From the NCBI RefSeq assembly GCF_964355755.1, contig NC_092671.1, forward strand, positions 24,612,070 through 24,676,069: 64,000 nt of DNA. Direction: 5' to 3'. Position 1 is the first letter of the stretch. Each line of letters opens with the position of its first letter. The notes under the pieces were generated by a model. It made no database searches. It worked only from the letters and a program-made list of their open reading frames with translations, and was not told the DNA's origin. Below, one piece after another: positions 12,239 to 23,500 of the stretch. The stretch is from Antedon mediterranea. Its lineage: Eukaryota > Echinodermata > Crinoidea > Comatulida > Antedonidae. The translations under genes and the position numbers were made by a program.

Positions 12239-14740
12239 CATTGTTCGTATGTCATTTTTATCCACAATTGATCAAAGTAATCTATATATTTATCTTATTT
12301 TTTGAAGGCAAAAGAGTCCCATTACATTTTTCTGTTTATCCTTTCTAGCTCACCATCCTCATTTTATTAAAACATTTGTATACATAGATTGTCCTCTCTT
12401 TCGATATTTTATTTTCGACACTAAACACAGAAACAAGAACTAGATCAAGTATTAACTTTAGCTGTACTTTGATTAGCCTGAAGTTTTTATATTGGTTTTA
12501 ATTACTCCAATACAGAGACAGAATGTTTACTCACATCACATTTTGTGATGCTATGTGATCTGATAATTAGTTTGTATTGGTATTACTGTAGAAGAATTAA
12601 GAAGATATTTCTGTTACTGATACTGTAATATAGTATTTAATTTATCAAAATCGAATTCAAGGCTACAAAACCTTCATTTACTTTACTCAAGAGTTCCAGT
12701 ATGTTTTGATTGTAGGTTATGAGAAACAAAATATTGGAGAGGACAATCGCTCTAAAGACCTTTGAGGTTAATTTTACCCTCTATATATATATATAAATAA
12801 AGAAACTCAATTTCAACTCTATTTATTGCTCAGGATTCTTATTCTTTAAAGACAAGCAATAAATGCAAATGTTTGCTAATGATTCTAAATTGTGGAAAGT
12901 GATGTCGTCAGATTTTTTTTCTCCCGATTTTTTTTTGTTTTTATTGTTAAAAGTTTGATAATATTGTATATAGAGCCTGTACAACTAGTTCTTATTAGAT
13001 GAACAGTATTTGTATCGAACTGTATATTTCATCATTTTCATTGTAAGTTTTCTTGTATCATGAAAAATTTTGAGTAAAGAAAAAATGGCTTCTTTAGCTG
13101 CATTTAAAAAAAGAAGGGAAGGCTTTGTTTTTGAGTGGGGTTGTTTGTCTGTCAACAAACACTTGTCTAAATCTAAAAAAGTTATTTAAAAAATATCAAG
13201 AATTTAATATTATACATATTTATGGAACACGCAATTTGGTAGTACCTGATGACAAGGTACAATATTTACAATTTAAAAAACACATTTTCGGTGCGATCAT
13301 AGTTATACACACATTTTGATCATATAAAGAAATGCTATTTGTACTAGAATTATCTATGATGCAATCAGAAAAGCATGTATACATGACTAAGTTAATATAT
13401 TACAAAATTTATATTGAAACTAGAACATCTTTTAAAGAATGTTATTGCCTACTTTGGCGTGTAATAAGTCGGGTATACAAAACTCAACCATACTTTATTT
13501 CCTTTTCAAAAAAACAAACCTAACTTTACTAAATACAGTATTGTTTATATGCTCTGAAATAAAGTACAAGTAGACCAGACTGGATTTTTGTTAAGAGAAA
13601 ATTTCCTTTGGTTGATTTATTAAGAAGCTATACAAGTAGAGAAGAAAGAAGCAAAGAAAAAAAAGAAAGTATTGCCTTGCTGCAAATTTGGTAAATTATC
13701 AGATACTGTTTGACGACAAAAAAAATTAAACATTTATTTGATTCCCATAGAATACTTGGACAGTAATTTATTTGTTGTTTGTTTTTTTTTCTCCATAAGT
13801 CTCTCTGGGTTGGATTGTAATTTTTTAATTATGTAAGCATATTTTGAGTAACTAGATGATAAAGGGTCTTTTTTTTTAACGAAGAGTTTATTCGGTTTGT
13901 GTGAAAAGAACAACTGTTAAAGTAACTTTTTACTATTTAAGTTTAATTTTTATTCAAATATTATTTTTTTTAAACAGTTTGTTTGCTATACAAATAGGCA
14001 CTATGTATACAAGTTATAACATACTGCATGCAACGAAATCCACGTTTTTTTAATCATTGTCCTAATGCAATTCGGTATGTATTTATACTTTTGTACTTGA
14101 CAAGGTCAGAGCAGTTTTTAACAAAGGTTGTGATATGATACTTTATTAACTTTAAATTGAGTTTTGTGTACCTGACATTTTGGCGGCTAGGGCAGTTTAC
14201 ATTTCGCTTCATTCAGTGTGATTATGATGATGCAATACAGGCTAAAAATAAAGACGAAAACAGTTTATTCATTGTAAATGTGTTTTGTTTCTATTGCATT
14301 CATGTGCAGCATAGTTTGTTTAAGCATAATGAACATTTATTTGAATAATCTTCTTCTAAATTCATAAGTGGTGACGTGTTATGTTATTTAAAAATGTTTG
14401 TCATCTCGCCTCACACCACCGGTTATATCTATATACTGTATAATATGTAAATTGCGCAAAGATTACCTTGCGCAATTTCAAATTACATATAGGGTTGTGC
14501 ACAATAGCGCAACGATTTTAAATCGTACACACAACATTTACATTTATTGTATAATATAAATTTATTTAATTTATTTTTTATTTATTTAATAATACAGTAT
14601 CAATATTCATCACTATCATGCCTACTTCGTCTAGGCTTATGTCATTTCCTCCAGTTATGAACTTAACTTATTTTTGTTAAAGAAAATGATATTCGCACCT
14701 TGAACGATCGTTTTTACATTATAACTGCGTATGTTTGCAC
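12239..14740 (+). other. CNOT2 3' UTR and downstream AT-rich sequence
   Basis: Directly follows the CNOT2 stop. A candidate polyadenylation signal AATAAA is at 12796-12801 and another AATAAA lies near 13558. I see no further coding exon; the open frames here are short and lack family signatures. Confidence 0.5.
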
Positions 14741-14764
14741 AGTGGACTATACATTTTTACAGAT

Positions 14765-14892
14765 TTGCATGTTTGAGCGTGAAATGTTTGCACAAATGTG
14801 GTTGTTAGTTAGCACATTTGAGGGCAAAATATTTGCACAAATGTGGTTAGTTAGTACATTTGAGGACAAAATGTTCGCACAAATGTGGTTCA
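14765..14892. repeat. Short tandem repeat, about three copies of a 45-50-bp unit
   Basis: The unit contains TTGCACAAATGTGGTT followed by GTTAGT and ACATTTGAG; it recurs three times with single-base changes. Short frames on both strands are by-products. Confidence 0.7.
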
Positions 14893-15561
14893 TTTTACGG
14901 CTCATTAGGGTATTTATTTGATACATGTTACCATAATACACTCAACGAAATAAACGCCACCCAGACACAGAGGGGGCATATACAAAATACAAATTCGTTT
15001 AACAAATATAATTCTTTTACTTTCATTTCTTATAAATGTAGGCCTATGCGTATCAGATTTATATGACCTTTGGTTATCAAGTACACTGAAAATACCTATT
15101 GCGCTGTTTTAAATATTCTGCGCAATTTGTATCAAGTATTTCATTTAATCTGCAGTTCATTTCCTTTAAAATAAAAGAACATATATAAAACTAGCAATTA
15201 CACTCGCACCAGGGCGGATTTCAAATTTAGTTTAAAATCTTCAGTAAAATTCTAATTAAAATTCGATAGCTTTCATATTTCCCGGACTCCCTATATAATA
15301 CTCACCAACCTCTACCCTCTTCAATCGGATGATTTAAAAAATCCATCCCAGTACAACTTTTGCTTCATAATGAGATAGGCCTACACAGCATGATAGGTCT
15401 GTGATGGTTTAAGTACTTTGCAAGTGTGTAAATGAATAGGTGTCATCATATTGTCAATGATAAAAATATATAATTTTGAAAAAAAACATTCTGAGGGGTT
15501 ATGGGTTGGAAGTGATGGCTCAACATAATTTGTACTTGAAACGTCTTAAACACATCACCTA
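14893..15561. other. Intergenic, nothing recognised
   Basis: AT-rich sequence with no convincing coding, RNA or repeat signature before the foldback element begins. Confidence 0.4.
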
Positions 15562-17694
15562 GTCCGTATCCGGATATTCACCCCCTGGACATTTACCCCC
15601 CGGAAAACCACCACCCGGACCACTACCCCCTTAGGACACCTACCCCTTTAGGACAACTACCCCCTTAGGACAACTACCCCCTGGACAACTACCCCCCGGA
15701 CAATTACCCCCCCCCCCCGGGTAATTACCCCGCGGACGACTACCTCTGACACAATACTCCCCGTAGGACAACTACTTCCTGGACAATACTCCGAGGGCAA
15801 ATAATCTTTTAGGACAACTACCTCCGTAGGACAACTAACCCCTGGACAACTACCCCGGACAATTACCCCCTGACAATTACCCCCGGAGAATTCTCCTCCC
15901 CCCTCCCCCCCCCCCGGGTAATTACCCCGCGGACAACTGCCTCTGACACAATACTCCCCGTAGGACAACTACCTCCTGGACCTGGACAATACTCCGAGGG
16001 CAAATAATCTTTTAGGACAACTACCTCCGTAGGACAACTAACCCCTGGACAACTACCACCCAGAAAACTATCCCTTTAGAACAACTACCACCCAGACCAT
16101 TCAACAACCTGACTCTGCAACAGCGTATAATAGGAATTAATAACTATATTTTAATTCGTTACTTTGACGAATTACTATTCATTATTGTAAACAAAAGTAA
16201 AAGATTGAACATAAATATAGCCTGGTATAAACCGAAGATTGTCACACAAGATCATAGGATAGTCGAACGTATTATATAGTACTCCCTGTATTTACTGTAA
16301 AGACTGGGTTCGCTAATAATAATAATAATAATAATAATTTTTGCGTCAGGACAATGCTTCGATAACCACTGGTCTTAAAAGAATTAATTTTTGTCTCAAA
16401 TTTGTCATTTGTATTTTTGTACACTTGAAGAATAATATCACTTTTGATATTTGACCTCAATGTTCACTCACCGAATAAACGGCGATCTTTAAATAAATTC
16501 CCCTCAAATAAACGGTGACCATGTCACTCCCATGACACATCATATGGAATAATCGGCGTCTATTTCCATTAGATTATACCCCCTCCCATTGAATAAACAA
16601 CTTTCTTCCAATAAATGTCCACCTAAAAACCACCTAAACAATAAACAGCCCAGGCCGTTTTTTCAATAAATACGGTACTTTAAATCTAGCACATCTAGGG
16701 TCTAGCGTGCTGTTAAACAGAATAATCGGTTAAAAACGGGTGTTTCGAAACTAGAGACCCGAGACCAGAGACCCGAGACCCAATACGAAAAGAGAGACCT
16801 AAATATACGAAAAGGGAGACCCACGTACGAAAAGGGAGACCCCACTATACGAAAAGGGAGACCCCACTATACGAAAAAGGAGACCCTAATATACGAAAAG
16901 GGAGACCTAAATATACAAAAAGGGAGACCAAATATACGAAAAGTGAGACCCAAATATACGAAATGGGAGACCTAAATATACGAAACGAATTAAAATATAG
17001 TTATTAATTCCTATTATACGCTGTTGCAGAGTCAGGTTGTTGAATGGTCTGGGTGGTAGTTGTCCGTCCGGGAGGTAGTTGTTCTAAAGCGATAGTTTTC
17101 TGGGTGGTAGTTGTCCAGGGGTTAGTTGTCCTACGGAGGTAGTTGTCATAAAAGATTATTTGCCCTCGGAGTATTGTCCAGGTCCAGGAGGTAGTTGTCC
17201 TACGGGGAGTATTGTGTCAGAGGCAGTTGTCCGCGGGGTAATTACCCGGGGGGGGGGGTGTAATTCTCCGGGGGTAATTGTTCCTAGGGGGTAATTGTCC
17301 GGGGGTAGTTGTCCAGGGGTTAGTTGTCCTACGGAGGTAGTTGTCCTAAAAGATTATTTGCCCTCGGAGTATTGTCCAGGAAGTATTTGTCCTACGGGGA
17401 GTGTTGTGTCAGAGGTAGTTGTCCGCGGGGTAATTACCCGGGGCGGGGGGGGGGGGGGGGTAATTGTCCGGGGGGTAATTGTCCGGGGGGTAATTGTTCC
17501 TAGGGGGTAATTGTCCGGGGGGTAGTTGTCCAGGGGGTAATTGTCCTAAGGGGGTAGTTGTCCTAAGAGGATAGTTGTCCGGGGGGTATTTGTCCGGGGG
17601 GTAGTTGTCCTAAGGGGGTAGTGGTCCAGGTGGTGGTTGTCCGAGGGGTAGTTTTCCGGGGGGTAAATGTCCAGGGGGTGAATATCCGGATACG
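15562..17694. mobile_element. Large foldback (inverted-repeat) element with G/C-rich minisatellite arms
   Basis: The left arm (15562-16163) and right arm (16983-17694) are reverse complements. Outer ends share GTATCCGGATATTCACCCC; inner ends share CAACAACCTGACTCTGCAAC and continue into AATTAATAACTATATTTTAA. The arms consist mainly of GGACAACTACCCC-type units on the left and GGGGTAGTTGTCC units on the right. The ~820-bp centre (16164-16982) holds an (AAT)n tract at 16311-16337 and an array of ~21-bp units with ACGAAAAGGGAGACC. No target duplication was identified and no protein is encoded; glycine/proline-rich frames here are repeat translations. Confidence 0.75.
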
Positions 17695-18095
17695 GAAAAG
17701 AGAGACCACACTATACGAAAAGGGAGACCCTAATATACGAAAAGGGAGACCCAAATATAGGTCTCCCGTTAAAAACAGATGATTTCATTTTTACAGAAAC
17801 CGGTCCTATATATTTGTCTACTTTTGGATTGGGAGGGGGGGGGAGGGTAGTTGACCGGGGGGTAGTTGTCCGGGGGGTTGTTATCCTAAGGGGGTAGTTG
17901 TCCTAAGGGGGTAGTTGTCCGGGGGGTAGTTGTCCGGGGGGTTGTTATCCTAAGAGGGTAGTTGTCCTAAGGGGGTAGTTGTCCGGGGAGTAGTTGTCCG
18001 GGGGGTAGTTGTCCTAAGGGGTAGTTGTCCTAAGGGGGTAGTTGTCCGGGTGGTAAACATCCGGGGGGTAACTGTCTAGGGAGTAGGTGTCCTAG
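17695..18095. repeat. Further GGGGTAGTTGTCC minisatellite beyond the foldback
   Basis: After a few ACGAAAAGGGAGACC units (17697-17760) the GGGGTAGTTGTCCTAAG family resumes at about 17835 and runs to about 18095 in the orientation of the right arm. Confidence 0.75.
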
Positions 18096-18327
18096 AACCA
18101 TATAGGACCATAAGTCATAACTTTAAAAAATACTTATTTTCATTCATTCACACATAAAATCGGGCGGTTTCGAATTAATGTTCATTGCCTAATGTGTTTA
18201 TATATATATATATATAAACAAATCAGGCACAGAACATTAATTCTAAACCGCCCGGTGATATACTGAAATTTAATTAATTAATTTGAAACGATAAAGATGA
18301 GGAAATCTGTGAGAATGAGAAAAAGTC

Positions 18328-18398
18328 GCCCCAACCGAGACTCGAACTCGGACCGCCTGCTTGATATGCAGATGTCCTAACCATTAGACCACTGGGGC
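18328..18398 (-). tRNA. tRNA-like cloverleaf (anticodon ATC by position), SINE head, copy 1
   Basis: The 71-nt minus-strand sequence folds into a full cloverleaf: acceptor GCCCCAG with TTGGGGC, A box GGTCTAATGGTTAGGA, anticodon loop ATATCAA, T arm CCGAG-TTCGAGT-CTCGG. Anticodon ATC would be Asp, but A34 is unusual for that isotype. The same body (GACTTTTTCTCATTCTCAC onward) follows all three copies in the window, so I read it as a tRNA-derived SINE rather than a working tRNA gene. Confidence 0.5.
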
Positions 18399-18609
18399 TT
18401 TCATGGTATTGTTCGAACTCGATTGGATAGCGACTCTTTAACATTCTCGGCGTGGTACGGCGGAACAGCACTAGTCCTCAGTTGTATATATATATATAAA
18501 CACAGTAGGCAAAGAACATTAATTCTAAACCGCCCGGTGATATACTGAAATTTAATTAATTAATTTGAAACGATAAAGATGAGGAAATCTGTGAGAATGA
18601 GAAAAAGTC

Positions 18610-18680
18610 GCCCCAACCGAGACTCGAACTCGGACCGTCTGCTTGATATGCAGATGTCCTAACCATTAGACCACTGGGGC
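18610..18680 (-). tRNA. tRNA-like cloverleaf, SINE head, copy 2
   Basis: Differs from copy 1 by one base next to the anticodon stem (GTCTGC for GCCTGC on the plus strand). It lies in the second copy of the local duplication. Confidence 0.5.
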
Positions 18681-18750
18681 TTTCATGGTATTGTTCGAAC
18701 TCGATTGGATAACGACTCTTTAACACTCTCGGCGTGGTACGGCGTATATA

Positions 18751-18940
18751 TTTACCGTTTTGATTTAGCTTTTCGCTTTTTATTTTTGTATCTCCATTGA
18801 GATCTAGCCACTGATACCCACAGCATTGTCATTTTTTTCAGTAAATTACTGAAATAAATGACAATGCTGTGGGCATCAGTGGCTGGATCTCAATGGAGAT
18901 ACAAAAATAAAAAGCGAAAATTTAAATCAAAACGATAAAG
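18751..18940. repeat. Long hairpin (inverted repeat), Penelope-type repeat halves head to head
   Basis: The left half (about 18751-18842) is the reverse complement of the right half (about 18845-18940); shared segments include GTATCTCCATTGAGATC and ACAGCATTGTCATTT. The right half runs directly into the hammerhead-like sequence at 18958-18993. Confidence 0.75.
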
Positions 18941-18957
18941 TAAACAGCCAGAAAAGT

Positions 18958-18993
18958 TAGCAGAGCTTTCGGGCAACACTAGCCCTTCATCAG
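18958..18993 (-). ncRNA. Hammerhead-like ribozyme core, probably degenerate
   Basis: On the minus strand CTGATGA (18987-18993) is followed by stem II GGGC/GCCC, GAAA, and a short GC-TCT-GC stem III ending in a UA cleavage-type motif. Stem I complementarity is not evident. The arrangement matches hammerheads reported in Penelope-like retroelement repeats. Confidence 0.45.
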
Positions 18994-19076
18994 TGCAAGT
19001 GAAGGAATTTGGATAACGTCATAGTATAAAGCTGGCAAGTGCTGCCTGGGTATATATATATATATATATATCCAAT

Positions 19077-19121
19077 CTGCAGACAGTACTGTTTCGATCT
19101 TATTAGATCTCGTCAGTGCAG
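19077..19121 (-). ncRNA. Hammerhead ribozyme
   Basis: Every element of the motif is present on the minus strand in order: stem I CTGCA (pairs with TGCAG at the far end), core CTGACGA (19110-19116), stem II GATCT-AATA-AGATC, GAAA, stem III CAG-TA-CTG, then the UC cleavage dinucleotide and TGCAG closing stem I. This fits a short-stem-III hammerhead of the kind carried by Penelope-like retroelements. It lies between CNOT2 and MPND beside a (TA)n tract. Confidence 0.75.
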
Positions 19122-19129
19122 CTCAGGTT

Positions 19130-20510
19130 TCGAAATGAAATGTACCGCAGAACTGGCACAATATATAGGCTGAGCCAGGTATGCGGGACATGGTACACTG
19201 ATTATGAACACAAAGAGTGCGCACAAGCTCAACGAGCGTGCTTTGCAAAATGCTAATACTGTAGTACTCACAACATATACATGTATAGAATAGGTGAAAT
19301 TACGGAACCGACATATTTTCACATTTTTTGGTATGATGACGTTGACAAAATCAAGCATGCAGATGACAATTTCGGAAGATAATGATTTGAGCAAAAAGAA
19401 ATGATTAAAAAAAATACACGTAGAAGCGCGATGCGATGCGTATAACTTTGACGAAAGAAATAAAACATTGACGAAAACGTCAACTGGCCATATGATAACG
19501 TCACAGCATTATACCTCCATGGTCACAGCATCCGATAGGCATAATTGTTATATGTATTCATATCTACATGATCAGTTTTCATAATAACTTAGAAATCAAG
19601 TTTAGGCCTACCTTTAATTCTGAAGAGCCGTAAGATACTGTATTCTGCGTTATTCAAGTTTTTAGGCGTGATGGATTCATCAAAATAAAATTGTGGCAAT
19701 TCATGAGAAAGATAATTAATTAAGCAAGCACGTATTACAATTTGAGGGAAAATCGGGCACAAATAAACAAGATGCTCTCTGTTGAATGTGATCATCGTCT
19801 CAGGGCCGAATCGTCCCAGATTTAATCTGTTAAATATTGTACTCTGTAATCATTTTGTAGGGAAATTATACCTTGCCATCCATTACCATCCAATATGCTT
19901 GTTTAGCAACCACTACCAACAAACTTTTTCCGTTTTTTTTAAATATCCTATTTAGATTCGATTATAAATTAATACATTGAATTTTTGTCACCATAATTTA
20001 TGTGTGCGTTTACAACCCCATAGACCTAATTACACTGTCAACATTATTTCAAAAAGTTTTTATTCCAATAATATTTTTTTTTTAAGTTTCTATATTATAT
20101 TTGCGAATTATTATAGGGATGTTAAAAGAGTGGTCGTATTAATTATATAAAAAATCCTGAAATTTAACCTAAAAAAATGGGAACAGTAAATGAACAGTCC
20201 CGATGGCATTCATTATACCCATCCATGAATCCATGAATAATTCATACATACCCCCTCTAAATTATTATTTCTTTGCAGCAGTTAATGGAAGTGTCCACGA
20301 CGCATGTGCGATATGAGTTTTGTTTGCGGTCAGTACACATGCATTGTATTGATCGAGTCAGCGACTCTCGCAGCTGGGTTTAGTGGCCTTGTTAGTGTTG
20401 GTAATAGCGGGTAACTGGAGTTTCACACACACCGCACACACATAACAAAGAAAACAGAAGCTGTACTCCTCTTCTTTCGTTAATGGTGACAAGTGACACT
20501 TTTATTCAAA
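19130..20510. other. Intergenic/putative MPND promoter and 5' UTR
   Basis: No coding exon or repeat family recognised. The part from about 20270 to 20510, less AT-rich than its surroundings, probably holds the MPND transcription start, by position only. Confidence 0.35.
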
Positions 20511-23500
20511 ATGAGTATGTAGATAATTGTTGTATCATTCAGAACCAGTTTGTATTTATTTGATCTATTATACGTGTAAAACAAGTTAAGATTTGTTTGT
20601 TGTGGTAGCTCAGTTCAGTCGATCGACACGACTTAATTATGATGTTGTCTAGACTTATAAGTCTCGGTTCATGTGCTGAAAACACAATTAGGGATTCCCT
20701 TTGGACTAGCTAGGCCTAGGTTATTAGGGGAATTAGACCCGCTTACCTTAAACATATTATACGCAACCATAATATTCCGGCACCGCTGTTTCCTCAAGTT
20801 AAAGAACTACCTTAATTTACGATCGTCTTACCGCTGCTGAATGTTTGAATATCCATATTTTGTTGAAAATTACAAATTTTTACCATTAAAAAATCATGAT
20901 TCAATGTTAGTAGTTGTTGTTTGTTGTTTGTTTCTTTATTTCCATTCACAACAAAAAAACCATTAACATACATAAATATTCATTACAAAAATGAAAGAAT
21001 GGAAAGGGGGAATCTCTGAAGCACAGCTTATAAGTAGAAACCCCCTGTTAGAAAACAGTATATAAATAGTAATATGAACAAAAGGCACAACGGCATAGGC
21101 AAACAAAATGTAACTTTTAAGAAAAAGAAAAAAAAGCAAACAATCCTTTTTTTTTTATCATATTTATGTTTATGGTCTTTCTATTTTGAAGAAATTGCCA
21201 AATATAGAAGAATAATAAAAATATTATTAAGACTGTCATGTGAATATAGGCCTACTTGAGATTGTATGACTGTGTAAGTATAGGGTTGGTTCAAGCATGG
21301 AGGTATACCTCCATGGTTCAAGTATGCTATTTTACGCTTGTAGGGGTAGGCCTATGTTTCACTCAACACTGATGCAAGTCCTTAATCATTTGCCCATGGT
21401 TTTGGTAATAATAACCTTCACATTATTAACACTGTTGTATGATGTTGTGTGCTTATTCCGAAATTAGAGATGCCACATGAGGCACTTGTGAAATCTGACA
21501 AGAAAAGTAACCGATATTTGAATCTTTGATACGTTCACAGAAAACACATTTGAAGAGGAGTGTAATTCTATGGAAGAAGACAATGACAGCTTAGACGCCA
21601 GTCCGGGGTTAAAAGCAAGACGATCACTTCTCACAGGTCATGGAGTTACTCTTAAGATGCTAATGGATGATCATTTTGTTGAGCCTGGAAATGGTTGCCT
21701 TTCAATTGATTATCTGGTAATTGTAACTATTTTATTCTTTGCATTTTGATCATGTATTTATTTGTAATTATAAAATATAGGAAAGGTCTTATATTTTAAC
21801 TGATATCTTATGTCCAGAGTAATGATTCAGTTGCTATTAAATGTTAAAGAAATATTCTTTTTGTCTTAATTCCGGTTGACGAATGATATTGATGCTTTTT
21901 TACTTTACATAGAGATTTATCAGACAAATTTTACTGGTAACCCCTTCAAAATATTTTCAGTTTAAATGGGTCAGGTGCAAAATGTACTTTAAATTATAAT
22001 TATAATAATTAACATTTATTGCAGGGTCAAAAGTTCAAAGCTGATCTCCTAGAGAGTGGACAGATACAATGGGAAGGACACAACCACTTGTTCAATTCAC
22101 CTAGTGCTTGGGCAATACATGTGAAGAAACTTGTCAATCCTGACAAGAAATCTGGCTGTGGTTGGGCATCTGTGAGTAGTTTTGGCAATGTGTTCAACTT
22201 TTCTAAATGACCGAATTAAATGTGCAAATTCAAAACTGGGTACACCACCAAGACATTCATTGTGGTACATCTATGATCTTAATCATGTGTGATTTTGTTT
22301 CTTTGGGATGGTTTCTATACAACTTAAAAGCAAATAACTGGTTAAAATGTAGTGTGTGAATAAATTGCCTTTATTTTGTTGACACGACAGCAGAAACAGA
22401 AACAAATTCAAACTAGAAAGCCACTCCGAGAGTGCATACCTCCGCCTACTGTAAAATTCTCCTACATAAGATTTCTCCGGGAAAAAAATATATATTTATA
22501 TATATTTGTGTGTGTCTTAATGCTGATTATAAATGATTTAGGCTAATTTCACTACAAGCATGTGTATGCGAGTTTGGTGTAATGGTTATGTAACAATTAG
22601 CCTTTCAATTAACAATAGCTTCAGTTGACTAACAATAGAACAGCAACGCGAAAATCAAACGAGTGAATTTGAAAAGAAATAGGTTTTTTAAACTACTCTC
22701 ATCAAAAAAGGTGCACGTTAAATCAAATTATGTTTTAAAATTACAAATCACCAATTATAACTCTTGCCTCTTGTACAAAAATGAAGTGTTTTGGACAAGT
22801 AGTTCTTGAGAAAATGCAATTTCAGTTTAGTTGTTACTTTAAGACTGCTCGCCGGCTTTTGAAAAATTCTGTCCTATCTTTTATCACTAGCAGGTCTGAA
22901 AAGTATACTAAAAAGTGGTCCAGAATTGGGACCATGGTCCCAAATGGTCCCAAAATTTAATGGAATGGTCTTTGACCACATATCTATCTGTATATTTATG
23001 TTGGTAAAAATCTTGTAATTACTTTTTGAGTAATCCTGCTAACAAACAAACAGACAGACAAACAGACAAGCAAATGAAAGCACTCAGAAACTGAGTGAAG
23101 TACTTGGCAAAATATATCCACTGACTGGGAGCATGTTGAAAGATACAATTTTTGCTTTAGGTATTATCTTTACATGGTTAAAATACTGATAAGGTTAATA
23201 ATTTGTTTAAATAATTTTTAATGCAAACAATTCCGGCATTGCAACAATGACCTTTCTAAAATCAAGTTTGACCAGAATAATGGTCGAGGAGTGTCTTGAA
23301 GCTGTACCGATTTGCGGCGCCTCTGCCTTAACCCATGTAGTAATATATCAATTTACCTGAAAATCAATAGGCATGTTCTGTAAGTATATACCTGATGAAA
23401 TAAGGAAGGACACACGCTGGTGCTAACAAAACTACTTATCAACTTACAATAGTTTAATTTGAATAACAATAGAACAGCAACGCCAAAAACAAACGGGTGA

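Larger units (their letters stand above)
18231..18745. repeat. Segmental duplication: two ~235-bp copies each containing a tRNA-like SINE
   Basis: AGAACATTAATTCTAAACCG through CGGCGTGGTACGGCG occurs at 18231-18463 and again at 18511-18745 with few differences. Left of copy 1 the first ~40 bp recur inverted around a (TA)n core (18160-18255). Confidence 0.8.

Noticed and set aside
16311-16337. CRISPR-like or other regular array near the AAT tract
   Set aside because: Simple trinucleotide microsatellite; animal DNA.
15657-17510. Gly/Pro/Val-rich frames in the foldback arms
   Set aside because: Repeat-unit translations in palindromic minisatellite.
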